64,000 nucleotides of DNA from Agromyces ramosus (GTDB lineage Bacteria; Actinomycetota; Actinomycetes; Actinomycetales; Microbacteriaceae). Shown here piece after piece: positions 39,670 to 47,490 of this stretch. The position numbers were made by a program, and so were the translations under genes. The stretch is from positions 744,001 through 808,000 of the forward strand of contig NZ_SGWY01000001.1 of NCBI RefSeq assembly GCF_004216665.1, read 5' to 3'. The notes under the pieces are model-generated. The model worked only from the letters and a program-made list of their open reading frames with translations. It was not told the DNA's origin and did not search any database. The first letter of the stretch is position 1; each line of letters begins with the position of its first letter.

Positions 39670-40319
39670 GATTGCGACACGAACGTGCTGAGGGCAACGG
39701 GCGCGATCGGTGCAGTGATCGCCGCGGGGTTGAAGCCCTTCACGATGAGCCAGACGGCGAAGAACAGTTCGAAGAGCCCGCCGGGGATGGTCGACACGAG
39801 GCCGGCGCCGGCGAACCCCAGGAGTTCGAGCACGCATCCCAGCGCGAACGACGCGTAGCCGACGAAGCCCCACGCGGCGAGGAAGCGCGGCACGAGGCGC
39901 GACCGGAACAGCGCGGCGCAGAAGAAGAGGCTGCCGATGCCGAGCCCGGCCATGGCGACGTTGTAGGCGAGGAAGTTGCCGGCGACGGCGCCCGCCGACA
40001 GCGTGAGCAGGCTGACGACGCCGATGGCGAGCACCACGCCCTCGAAGATGCGGGTGGCGAGGTAGCCGATCGCGATGATCGGGGCGCGCGGCCGAAGGAT
40101 CGGCAGCATGAGCACGCCGATGGCGATGACGGCGGCGGAGTTGAGCAGCATCATCGCCGCACCGGTGGTCAGGAGGAGGCTTGCGGCGCCGGCTGTGGCG
40201 GCGGGAGCGGCGGCGCTCGTCGCGAGCGTGCTGCCGATGCCGTAGAGGAGGAAGGCGCTCAACATGAGCACCCCCACCCGGCGTGCGGTGAGCCGTGCCG
40301 GGTTTCGCGTGGTGTTCAT
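39666..40319 (-). CDS. DUF4386 family membrane protein
   Basis: A 217-residue polytopic membrane protein matching DUF4386: about six helices, with 'RRVGVLMLSAFLLYGIGSTL', 'TGAAMMLLNSAAVIAIGVLM', 'GYLATRIFEGVVLAIGVVSL' and the C-terminal 'PGGLFELFFAVWLIVKGF'. The function of the family is unknown. The ATG at 40317-40319 is preferred over an upstream start at 40349, which would lie inside the operator. It is the first gene of the operon with the SDR and divergent from the TetR at 40450. Confidence 0.8.
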   Translation of the reverse strand: MNTTRNPARLTARRVGVLMLSAFLLYGIGSTLATSAAAPAATAGAASLLLTTGAAMMLLNSAAVIAIGVLMLPILRPRAPIIAIGYLATRIFEGVVLAIGVVSLLTLSAGAVAGNFLAYNVAMAGLGIGSLFFCAALFRSRLVPRFLAAWGFVGYASFALGCVLELLGFAGAGLVSTIPGGLFELFFAVWLIVKGFNPAAITAPIAPVALSTFVSQS

Positions 40320-40344
40320 GGCTAGACCTATCTCGAGGAGCTGA

Positions 40345-40395
40345 ACCATACGGTGTATGGTCGATTCCTCGAAACGCTACCATACGGTGTATGGT
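40345..40395. promoter_or_regulatory. Double TetR operator: two identical 17 bp palindromes
   Basis: ACCATAC-GGT-GTATGGT occurs at 40345-40361 and again at 40379-40395, 34 bp apart, about three helical turns, between the divergent DUF4386/SDR operon and the TetR gene. One site faces each promoter, fitting repression of both directions. Confidence 0.85.
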
Positions 40396-40449
40396 TTCGT
40401 CTACGGGAATCACCACGGATGCTTCGGCAGGCCGAAGACCGGAGGGCAC

Positions 40450-41148
40450 ATGCCACGCGGGCCAAGAGAAACGGCGGCAGCGACGAGGGAGCCCGTGACG
40501 CGCGAGCGGGCAGTGCGGGTCGCGGTCGAACTCGCCGATGCGGGCGGAATCGAGTCCGTCAGCATGCGCAAGCTCGCCGCGGAGCTGAGCATCACGCCGA
40601 TGTCGTTGTACTACCACGTGCCCGGCAAGGAGGACATCCTCGACGGGATGCTCGACGTCGTGTACTCCGAGATGCACGTGCCCCGACCCGGCGTCGAGTG
40701 GAGGACGGCCATGCTGGAACGCGCCGAGTCGACGCGCGCGGTGCTGGCGCGGCATCCGTGGGCCATCAGCCTCGACGCACGCACGTCGCCCGGTCCGGCG
40801 ACGCTCGGTCATCTCGACGCGACCATCGGAGTGCTTCGTGCTGCCGGATTCTCGATGCCCCTGGTCGGCCACGCCATGTCGTTGCTCGACAGCTACGTGC
40901 AGGGGTTCGCCATGCAGGAGGCGACCCTGCCCCTCGACGCGTCGGGCGACATCGGCGCCGTCACCGAAGACATCATGGCGCAGCACCAGATGATGTCGAA
41001 CGCGTTCCCGAACCTCGCGGAGATGGCGGTGACGCTCATCCTCCAGCCCGGCTACGCCTACGGCAACGAGTTCGAGTTCGGGCTCGAGCTGATCCTCGAC
41101 GGCATCGAGAAGGTGCATCGCCAGCAGGTCGAGGCGGCCGACGCGTGA
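40450..41148 (+). CDS. TetR family regulator with TetR_C-type domain
   Basis: A 232-residue TetR regulator. HTH at about residues 18-65 ('RERAVRVAVELADAGGIESV', 'SMRKLAAELSITPMSLYYHV'). The C-domain contains 'RAESTRAVLARHPWAISLDA' and 'LDATIGVLRAAGFSMPLVGH', as in the tetracycline-repressor-like C-terminal family. The ATG at 40450 after GGAGGG is preferred over a start within the operator. It is divergent from DUF4386-SDR and probably binds the paired palindromes at 40345. Ligand unknown. Confidence 0.9.
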   Translation: MPRGPRETAAATREPVTRERAVRVAVELADAGGIESVSMRKLAAELSITPMSLYYHVPGKEDILDGMLDVVYSEMHVPRPGVEWRTAMLERAESTRAVLARHPWAISLDARTSPGPATLGHLDATIGVLRAAGFSMPLVGHAMSLLDSYVQGFAMQEATLPLDASGDIGAVTEDIMAQHQMMSNAFPNLAEMAVTLILQPGYAYGNEFEFGLELILDGIEKVHRQQVEAADA

Positions 41149-41191
41149 GCAAGCCAGAGCTGTGACTTCCGCTGCCGCCTAGACTCGCCAC

Positions 41192-42088
41192 GTGACTCAC
41201 CCCCGCACCGCGATCACAGGCGGCACCGGATTCGTCGGACGACACCTGGCCGAGCGGCTCGGGCCTGAGGCATCCGTCGTCATCTCTCGACGCACCGGCG
41301 TCGACACCAGTGACGTCGACGCGCTCGCGCGTGCGTTCGACGGCTGCGAGGTCGTCGCGCACTGCGCCGGGATCAACCGGGAGATCGGCGACCAGACCTA
41401 CCAGCGCGTGCACATCGAAGGCACCGCGAACGTGGTCGAGGCGGCCAAGCGAGCCGGGGTTCGCAAGGTCATCATGCTGAGCTTTCTGCGGGCGCGGCCC
41501 GACTGCGGATCGGCGTACCACGAGTCGAAGTGGGCGGCCGAAGAGCTGATCCGCGACTCGGGCCTCGACTACACGATCCTCAAGGCCGGCATGATCTACG
41601 GCCGCGGCGACCACCTCATCGACCACCTCAGCCGCACGGTGCAGACGCTGCCCGTGTTCGCGACGGTCGGCTTCCGCGAAAAGCCCATCCGCCCCATCCC
41701 GATCGACGACCTCACCGACATCCTCGTCGCCGCAGTCGATGGGCGGATGCCGCGTGAGACCGTCGCGGTCGTCGGCGCCGAGCAGCTGCTGCTGTCGAAG
41801 GCCGTGCGGCGCGTGGCATCCGTCGTCGGTCGTCGCGTGGTCGTGGTGCCGTGGCCGGTGTGGGCGCAGTACGCGCTCGCGCAGGTGACCGAGTGGACCA
41901 TGCAGGTGCCGCTCGTCGCGAAGGCCCAGGTGCGCATGCTCGCCGAGGGTGTGACGGATGCCGCGCCGCCCGCGGCATCCGTACCCGACGACCTTCGCCC
42001 GCGCCGCAGGTTCACGGCCGAGCAGATCCGGAGCTCGCTGCCTGAGCCCGGCGGGTTCGGATGGCGCGACCTGCGGGTCAACAGGTGA
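41192..42088 (+). CDS. NAD(P)-dependent epimerase/dehydratase (atypical SDR)
   Basis: A 298-residue atypical (extended) SDR resembling the NDUFA9-like/NAD-binding epimerase group: cofactor loop 'TAITGGTGFVGRHLAERLG', 'EVVAHCAGINREIGDQTYQR', 'KVIMLSFLRARPDCGSAYHE' followed by SKWAAEE (catalytic Y-x-x-x-K) and 'GMIYGRGDHLIDHLSRTVQT'. A ~100-residue C-terminal region follows. The function may be NAD(P)H or sugar-nucleotide related; not determined. The start is GTG. The 3' part contains an 11 bp-stem hairpin (41955-41981) identical to one at 54919. Two relics of this gene occur at 21421 and 37206. Confidence 0.85.
   Translation: MTHPRTAITGGTGFVGRHLAERLGPEASVVISRRTGVDTSDVDALARAFDGCEVVAHCAGINREIGDQTYQRVHIEGTANVVEAAKRAGVRKVIMLSFLRARPDCGSAYHESKWAAEELIRDSGLDYTILKAGMIYGRGDHLIDHLSRTVQTLPVFATVGFREKPIRPIPIDDLTDILVAAVDGRMPRETVAVVGAEQLLLSKAVRRVASVVGRRVVVVPWPVWAQYALAQVTEWTMQVPLVAKAQVRMLAEGVTDAAPPAASVPDDLRPRRRFTAEQIRSSLPEPGGFGWRDLRVNR
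41955..41981. repeat. Hairpin CGGATGCCGCG-N5-CGCGGCATCCG, intragenic copy
   Basis: Perfect 11 bp arms around CCGCC, inside the epimerase gene. The 27 bp plus one following base are identical to 54919-54946. Confidence 0.85.
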
Positions 42089-42182
42089 GGAGTGCTCCCT
42101 GCGCCGGGAGTGGGACGTTCGATGCGGGAAGGTCTTCCGGCGCACCCGATTGCGTTGCGGCCTCGCGCGCTAGGTTGGTGCC

Positions 42183-42731
42183 ATGCAGCCCGGTGAGGTT
42201 GGAATCGAGATCACGCCGATCCTGTCGGCCGGATCGCTCGAACCGGAGTTCGCCGCTCAGCTCGACGCGCTGCTTCGCCGCACCTGTCATCTCGCCCGCG
42301 CGCTGACCGGCGCCGAGCTGGCGGCCGTCAAGCTCCGTGCCGGCGACGACTCGTCGCAGGCACGCAAGTACTTCAGCATGAGCGAGAAGTACGCAGCCTT
42401 CCGCGACTTCCGAGTCGACCCGAAGGGCGAGGGCCTGCACGGGATGAGGATCCCACCCGGCGAGGTCGTCCGCCTGACCGAAGCCGAGGTGCTGTCGCAT
42501 CCGCTCTACCAAGCCTTCGGCCCGTTCGCTGACACCCACCCGCCGATGCGCGGCTGGCTGGCCACGAGTGTCTGCGGCGACGACGGTCGAAGCTACGGGA
42601 TGCTGCAGCTGAGCGATAAGAGCGGTGGGCGCGACTTCGACGCATCCGACGAGGCGAACATCCACGAACTCGCGGCTCTGATCGGTGAGACGCTCGACGC
42701 CCTTCGACTGGCCGCCCAGCGGCCGGCCTAG
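42183..42731 (+). CDS. GAF domain-containing protein
   Basis: A 182-residue protein that is essentially one GAF domain (about 20-175): 'RRTCHLARALTGAELAAVKL', 'KGEGLHGMRIPPGEVVRLTE' and 'YGMLQLSDKSGGRDFDASDE' ending with the characteristic 'ANIHELAALIGETLDALRLA'. GAF domains bind small molecules such as cyclic nucleotides or haem, or support dimers; no output domain is attached. It is separated from the epimerase by 94 bp and may be independent. Likely a sensor module acting through a partner, but no partner is adjacent. Confidence 0.8.
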   Translation: MQPGEVGIEITPILSAGSLEPEFAAQLDALLRRTCHLARALTGAELAAVKLRAGDDSSQARKYFSMSEKYAAFRDFRVDPKGEGLHGMRIPPGEVVRLTEAEVLSHPLYQAFGPFADTHPPMRGWLATSVCGDDGRSYGMLQLSDKSGGRDFDASDEANIHELAALIGETLDALRLAAQRPA

Positions 42732-42786
42732 CCGTCCCGGGCGGGGCTGATCGGAGCTTCGCACCGCGGCCGCGGCGAAGCGCTCG

Positions 42787-43488
42787 TCACCCCTCGCGCA
42801 GCCCCTCACGCAACTCCCCCGCGATCGCCTCACCGAGCACCCGCGCGCCGTCCACCGACGGGTGCAGCCCGTCGAAGCTCATCCCGTCGCGGAACCTCCC
42901 GTCGGTGGTGCGCAGGCCGGCGGATGCGTCGACGAACCGCCATCCCCGGTCGCCCGCCAGGTCTTCGAGGTGTTCGTTGTACGCGTCCGCGCCAGCGGGC
43001 AACGCGTCCATCGGCGGTATCGATACGACGACGACGTCCTCGATGCCGACGACATCGATGATCCGGTCGAGATTCGCCGCCGATTCATCGAACGGGATGC
43101 CGAACGCGACGTCGTTGGTGCCGGCGAGGAGCACGAGGACGTCCGCTTCGATCGACCCGACCGAGTCGGCCATCATCGCCGTCGTCGCACCCCACTCCGC
43201 CCAGCCGCCGGCGAACGCGAAGCCGTCGTCGACGACGTACGTCGCCCACGACCCGGCGCCGAGGTCGCCGGCGGCGAAGTCGGGGCTGTCAGCGTCCGCG
43301 ATCGAGTCGCCGACGACGGCGAAGGTGCCGTGAACGGCGACAGCGGATGCCTCGGGCGGACCGGTGCCGTCAGCAGGCCCCAGTGCGGAGCATCCGACGA
43401 TCAGGGTCGCGCACGCCCCGACGGCGAGCGCTGCGCCGACGCGGCGCACGACCTCGCCGACCCCCGCTGCCGCCCTGCGCCCGAGCAT
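42787..43488 (-). CDS. SGNH/GDSL-type hydrolase lipoprotein
   Basis: A 233-residue exported lipoprotein: N-terminal signal ending in a lipobox 'ATLIVGC' (Cys near 33). It is followed by an SGNH hydrolase domain with block I 'AVVGDSIADADS' (catalytic Ser), block III-like 'VLLAGTNDVAFGIP' (Asn) and block V 'DGLHPSVDGARVL' (catalytic Asp and His). It would act as an esterase or deacetylase at the outer face of the membrane, perhaps on a cell-envelope ester. The gene is convergent with the GAF gene and divergent from the HNH gene. Substrate unknown. Confidence 0.85.
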   Translation of the reverse strand: MLGRRAAAGVGEVVRRVGAALAVGACATLIVGCSALGPADGTGPPEASAVAVHGTFAVVGDSIADADSPDFAAGDLGAGSWATYVVDDGFAFAGGWAEWGATTAMMADSVGSIEADVLVLLAGTNDVAFGIPFDESAANLDRIIDVVGIEDVVVVSIPPMDALPAGADAYNEHLEDLAGDRGWRFVDASAGLRTTDGRFRDGMSFDGLHPSVDGARVLGEAIAGELREGLREG

Positions 43489-43690
43489 GGGGCCAGTCTA
43501 GGAATCGGATGCCGCGCGGAGGAGTGGGCCTGCGAGTGAGTGGCGCTCGTGCCACACGCGACGGATGTCTCGACCAGGCGACTTCTCCTCCACAGCCGGC
43601 TCTCGGGCGAGTTTGTCCACAGGTAAATGCCTGATCATCGGGTGTTTTCGCGCACGGTCGAATGTCGGTGGGTGGGTGCAGGGTGGAAGC

Positions 43691-45162
43691 ATGGAACAGC
43701 CCCCGCCGCAACCGCCGCAGGCGCTGGCCGCGCCGCACGCGCGGCATGCGCTGGCCGCGGCCGACGCGCAGGCCGCCCCGCACGCGCTGGCGGCGCTCGA
43801 GCGCGATGTCGCAGCGCTGTGCGAGGCGTGGGAAGGCGCGATGCCGGCACGGGGCGCTGTCGGTGGTGCCGCCCAGGTCGAGGTGGAACAGATGAGCGAC
43901 CCCGGGCTCATGCGGGTCACCGACGCGCTCGCGCAGGTCCGGCGCGACATCGACGCCGTACTGGCCAGGGTCGCTGCCGAGGTGACGAAGCGATCCGGGC
44001 CCGAGTTCGGCGATATCGGAATGGCGAAGGCCCAGGGATTCCACAACCCGGCGCGACTGATCGCCGCGTCCACCCGAGCATCGCGCGCCGACGCGCTGCG
44101 GCTGATCACCGTCGGCACCGTCACCGCGCAACGCCAGACCTTCAGCGGCGAGCGCCTCCCCTCGCGGCATCCGCACGTCGCAGCTGCGGTGGAGGCGGCG
44201 AAGATCGGCATCGAGGCGGCATCCGCGATCACCTCGATGCTCGACCGTGCGTCGGCGCAGGCAGAGGCGAGCAGGGTCGACCTCGTCGAGGCAGCACTCG
44301 TCGAACTGGCAGGGCGGGTGCCGCTCGAAACGCTCCTTCGCGGAGTTCGCGAGGCGGAGGCACGGCTCGACCCCGACGGAGTCGAACCCCGCGAAGACGA
44401 GCTGTGCACGGAACGCTCGCTCACGATGCGCGAAGACGGCCGTGGCATGGTGCACCTTCACGCCCGACTCGACCCCGAGAGCGCCGCCCCGGTGAAGGCG
44501 GCGATCGAGGCGCTCGTGACCGACGTGCTGCGCCGACGTGAGCCCGCCGACGGCGATCCCATCCCGGTCGCTGACGACCGACGCTCGATCCCGCAGATTC
44601 AGGCCGATGCGCTCGCCGCACTCGCCCGCCACACGCTCGGCTGCGCCCAGACCCTCACGCCGCTCGCGAAGGCCACGGTCGTCGTCCGCGTCGACCTCGA
44701 CACCCTCGTCAGCGGCCTCGGGCACGCGCGCATGACGGTCTCGATCAACCGATCTCCGCTGCCACGGCCCGCCGCATGGCGGCCGACGCCGAGCTCGTTC
44801 CGGCCGTGCTCGGGGGCGACAGCATCCCGCTCGACCTCGGACGGGCCGCTCGGCTGTTCACGAGGGCGCAACGCCTCGCGCTCGGCGAGCGCGACGGTGG
44901 CTGCGCTTCGTGTGGCCAGAACATCGCCTACATCGAGGCCCACCACATCGACTGGTGGGAACGCGACGCGGGCCCGACCGATCTCTCGAACGGCGTCATG
45001 CTCTGCAGCTTCTGCCACCACATGATCCACCGCGAGGGGTGGAAGATCCTCCCGAGCCCGAACGAGGTGTGGTTCATCCCACCGCCGCACATCGACCCGG
45101 CACAGGTTCCACGACTCGGCGGTCGAGCGCGATTCGAGCTGCGCGAAGATCGTGCGGCATGA
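43691..45162 (+). pseudogene. DUF222-HNH endonuclease with single-base frameshift
   Basis: A large actinobacterial HNH family: an N-terminal DUF222 region (about 1-370, 'EQMSDPGLMRVTDALAQVRR', 'GMVHLHARLDPESAAPVKAA') and a C-terminal HNH nuclease ('RDGGCASCGQNIAYIEAHHI', 'MLCSFCHHMIH'). The frame breaks after 'LVSGLGHAR' near 44733. Adding one C in CGCAT-GACGG restores the family-conserved run 'IDGLDQPISAATARRMAADA', giving about 490 residues. So it is either a recently disrupted gene or a sequencing error. Such genes are often multi-copy in Microbacteriaceae and may derive from self-splicing or mobile elements; the role is uncertain. A tandem repeat follows its 3' end. Start ATG at 43691. 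Confidence 0.85.
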
Positions 45163-45296
45163 GAAGACTCGGCTCAGCGGCCGTGCGCGGCTCGAGCTCG
45201 CGAAGAGCGGGCGGCATGACGCGATTCGGCTCAGTCGCCGAGCGCGATTCGAGCTGCGCGAAGAGCGGGCGGCATGACGCGATTCGGCTGAGCGGG
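45123..45296. repeat. 57-58 bp tandem repeat starting in the HNH gene's 3' end
   Basis: Three units begin at about 45124, 45182 and 45239. The first contains the gene's last codons (GAGCGCGATTCGAGCTGCGC) and stop. The next two repeat that sequence and the following GCGGCATGACGCGATTCGG-type tail, so the end of the gene has been tandemly copied. Nothing else is visible in the 45163-45508 gap apart from the ACT gene's ribosome site. Confidence 0.85.
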
Positions 45297-45508
45297 GCCT
45301 GCTGGGCAGGGCGCGCGGCTTCGGCCCTCGAAGTTGGGCGAGCTCAGTTCGGCGCTCCGTGCAGCGGCAGAGCGCAGGCATGCCGGCAGGGGGATGTTCC
45401 GGCCCGCGATCGGGGTCGTCTCGCTCACGACGATGCGTAGGTCGCCCACGCGTTGACGCGCCGCGGGCGCGAGCGTAGACCTGAGGCATCCGAGAAGGAG
45501 GTACCGCA

Positions 45509-45904
45509 ATGGCGAAGGATCTCTTGGTCACCCTCGAGGACCAGCCCGGCGAAGGGGCTCGACTCGGCGAGGCGCTCGGCAATGCGGGTGTCAACATCGA
45601 GGGCCTCTGCGCGATCATGGATGGCGGCACGGGCACCGTCCACGTGCTCGTCGACGACGTCGCGGGCGCCAGAACGGCGCTCGAGGGCGCCGGCCTGACC
45701 ATCGAGGCGGAGACCGACGTGATCGTCAGTCCGCCACTCCCCGACCCCGACCTGGACACGCCGGGCAGGTTCGGTGCGATGGCGCGCGCGATCGCCGACG
45801 CCGGAATCAACATCACGCTCGTGTACGTGGCCTCCAGGAACCGCGTCGTCCTCGCGACGAGCGACAACCAGCGGGCCACGCAGCTGTTGCAGTCGATGAT
45901 GTAG
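45509..45904 (+). CDS. ACT domain-containing protein
   Basis: A 131-residue protein made of two ACT-like modules. The first ('LVTLEDQPGEGARLGEALGN' to 'GTVHVLVDDVAGARTALEGA') is typical of amino-acid-binding regulatory ACT domains. The second half ('PGRFGAMARAIADAGINITL') repeats the pattern. Strong ribosome site GAAGGAGGTACC. It is probably a small amino-acid-sensing regulator; the controlled enzyme or process is not adjacent. Confidence 0.8.
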   Translation: MAKDLLVTLEDQPGEGARLGEALGNAGVNIEGLCAIMDGGTGTVHVLVDDVAGARTALEGAGLTIEAETDVIVSPPLPDPDLDTPGRFGAMARAIADAGINITLVYVASRNRVVLATSDNQRATQLLQSMM

Positions 45905-46034
45905 CGCCTGGCCAGAAGACGCCCGAGCGGACCGACTCGCCCGGGCGAATTGGAGCGCCCGGATCTCGGTGATTCGGGGCGCGGTCACACAGCCAGCCGG
46001 GGTGACCTGACCCCTGCGGTCCTAGGCTCGACCC

Positions 46035-46475
46035 ATGGCCATTCAACGCATGGACAACGTCGGCATCGTCGTCGATGACCTCGACACGGCGATCGCGTTC
46101 TTCACGGAACTCGGCATGGAGCTCGAGGGCAGGGCCGACATCGAGGGCCCCTTCGCCGACCAGACCGTCGGGCTCGACGGCATCGACTGCGAGGTCGCCA
46201 TGCTGCGCACGCCCGACGGCCACGGCAGGCTCGAACTGAGCCGGTACCGCTCGCCCGAGGCATCCGAGATGTCGCCTCGCAACCCTCCGCACAACATCAT
46301 CGGCATGCATCGCGTGATGTTCGCCGTCGACGACATCGACGACACCATCGCGCGCCTGCGCACCCACGGCGCCGAGCTCCTCGGTGAGGTCGCGAACTAC
46401 GAGAACGTGTACCGGCTCTGCTACCTCCGGGGGCCGGCCGGCATCATCGTCGCCCTGGCCGAACAGATCGGCTGA
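46035..46475 (+). CDS. VOC family protein (glyoxalase-like)
   Basis: A 146-residue single VOC protein: 'MDNVGIVVDDLDTAIAFFTE', 'HGRLELSRYRSPE' and 'IIGMHRVMFAVDDIDDTIAR', ending 'CYLRGPAGIIVALAEQIG' (metal Glu replaced by Ala near the end; the usual pattern is x-E-L). This is the common actinobacterial glyoxalase-like family, often near dehydrogenases; function unknown. It is independent of the neighbours, with a 130 bp gap on the left. Confidence 0.8.
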   Translation: MAIQRMDNVGIVVDDLDTAIAFFTELGMELEGRADIEGPFADQTVGLDGIDCEVAMLRTPDGHGRLELSRYRSPEASEMSPRNPPHNIIGMHRVMFAVDDIDDTIARLRTHGAELLGEVANYENVYRLCYLRGPAGIIVALAEQIG

Positions 46476-46529
46476 GCCTCGAGGCTGACGCGCACGGCCG
46501 CACGTCGGGCATCGGCAGCGCCATGCGGT

Positions 46530-46713
46530 GAGTCACGGATGTCGCGGCGCAGCTCGACGAGTTCGTCGCCATCAACGCCGAGGTGCGGCTGACCACGCTG
46601 AAGACCGGCTTGCTCATCCTCGCCGGCGTCAGCGCGAACGCGATCTTCCCGGCGAGCCGGTTCCCCGCTCTCCGCCCGACGAGATTGCCGACCCGTCGCC
46701 GGAGGAGCGCTGA
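46530..46713 (+). pseudogene. Relic of an MFS transporter C-terminus
   Basis: Reads 'FVAINAEVRLTTLKTGLLIL' and 'AGVSANAIFPASRF', then, after a one-base shift, 'PDEIADPSPEER' and a stop at 46711-46713. This is the ending of DHA-type MFS permeases. The rest of the gene is absent, so only a decayed fragment remains. No other gene is visible in 46476-46803. Confidence 0.55.
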
Positions 46714-46772
46714 GACGACTGAGCCTCCAAGAGCCCGGCATCCACGGGCTGCAGTTTCGCGTTCGGCGCGCG

Positions 46773-46789
46773 CTTCAGCCCTGCTTCAG
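46773..46789 (+). promoter_or_regulatory. Response-regulator box upstream of the two-component operon
   Basis: Two CTTCAG direct repeats 11 bp apart (46773-46778, 46784-46789), 15 bp before the response-regulator start. Related repeats occur upstream of the PepSY gene at 48797, so this is probably autoregulation. Confidence 0.65.
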
Positions 46790-46803
46790 CAACAGCGACG
46801 AGA

Positions 46804-47490
46804 ATGGCGTGGATGCGGATCCTGGTGGTCGACGACGAGGTGCGCCTCGCTGACGGCGTGCGGCGCGGCCTCGAAGCCGAGGGGTTCGCCGTCGATGTGG
46901 CGCACAACGGCGTGGACGGGCTCTGGCGAGCGCGGGAGACCCGTTACGACGCCATCGTGCTCGACCTGATGATGCCCGGCATGAGCGGATGGAAGGTCTG
47001 CGAGGCGTTGCGCGCCGAGGAGAACTGGACCCCGGTGCTCATGCTCACCGCGAAGGACGGCGAGTGGGACCAGGTCGAGGCGCTCGAGACGGGCGCCGAC
47101 GACTACGTCACCAAGCCGTTCTCGTTCGCCGTGCTCGTGGCCCGGTTGCGCGCGCTGATCCGCCGCGGCGGCGTCGCACGGCCGGTCATCCTCGAAGCCG
47201 GCGACCTCCGATTGGACGCGAGCGGCAAGCGGGTCTGGCGCGGCGAGCAGCAGGTCGCGTTGACCGCCCGGGAATTCGCCGTGCTCGAACACCTGATGCG
47301 ACACCGCGGACAGGTGATCTCCAAGCGGGACCTGATCGCGGGAGTCTGGGACGACGACTTCGAGGGCGACCCCAACATCGTCGAGGTGTACGTGGGGCAC
47401 CTGCGACGCAAGCTCGACCGCCCGTTCAGGCGGGAGGCCATCGAGACCGTCCGCGGCTCCGGGTACAGATTGGCTGCCGACGGTGGCTGA
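46804..47490 (+). CDS. OmpR/PhoB family response regulator
   Basis: A 228-residue DNA-binding response regulator. Receiver domain with acidic pocket 'ILVVDDEVRLADGV', phospho-acceptor Asp in 'AIVLDLMMPGMSG', the Thr/Ser of 'VLMLTAKDG' and Lys of 'DDYVTKPFSF'. Its C-terminal winged helix is OmpR-type ('WRGEQQVALTAREFAVLEHL', 'VEVYVGHLRRKLDRPF'). The start is ATG at 46804; ATG at 46813 is an alternative. It overlaps the histidine kinase gene by eight bases. Binding to the CTTCAG direct repeats is likely. Confidence 0.9.
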   Translation: MAWMRILVVDDEVRLADGVRRGLEAEGFAVDVAHNGVDGLWRARETRYDAIVLDLMMPGMSGWKVCEALRAEENWTPVLMLTAKDGEWDQVEALETGADDYVTKPFSFAVLVARLRALIRRGGVARPVILEAGDLRLDASGKRVWRGEQQVALTAREFAVLEHLMRHRGQVISKRDLIAGVWDDDFEGDPNIVEVYVGHLRRKLDRPFRREAIETVRGSGYRLAADGG

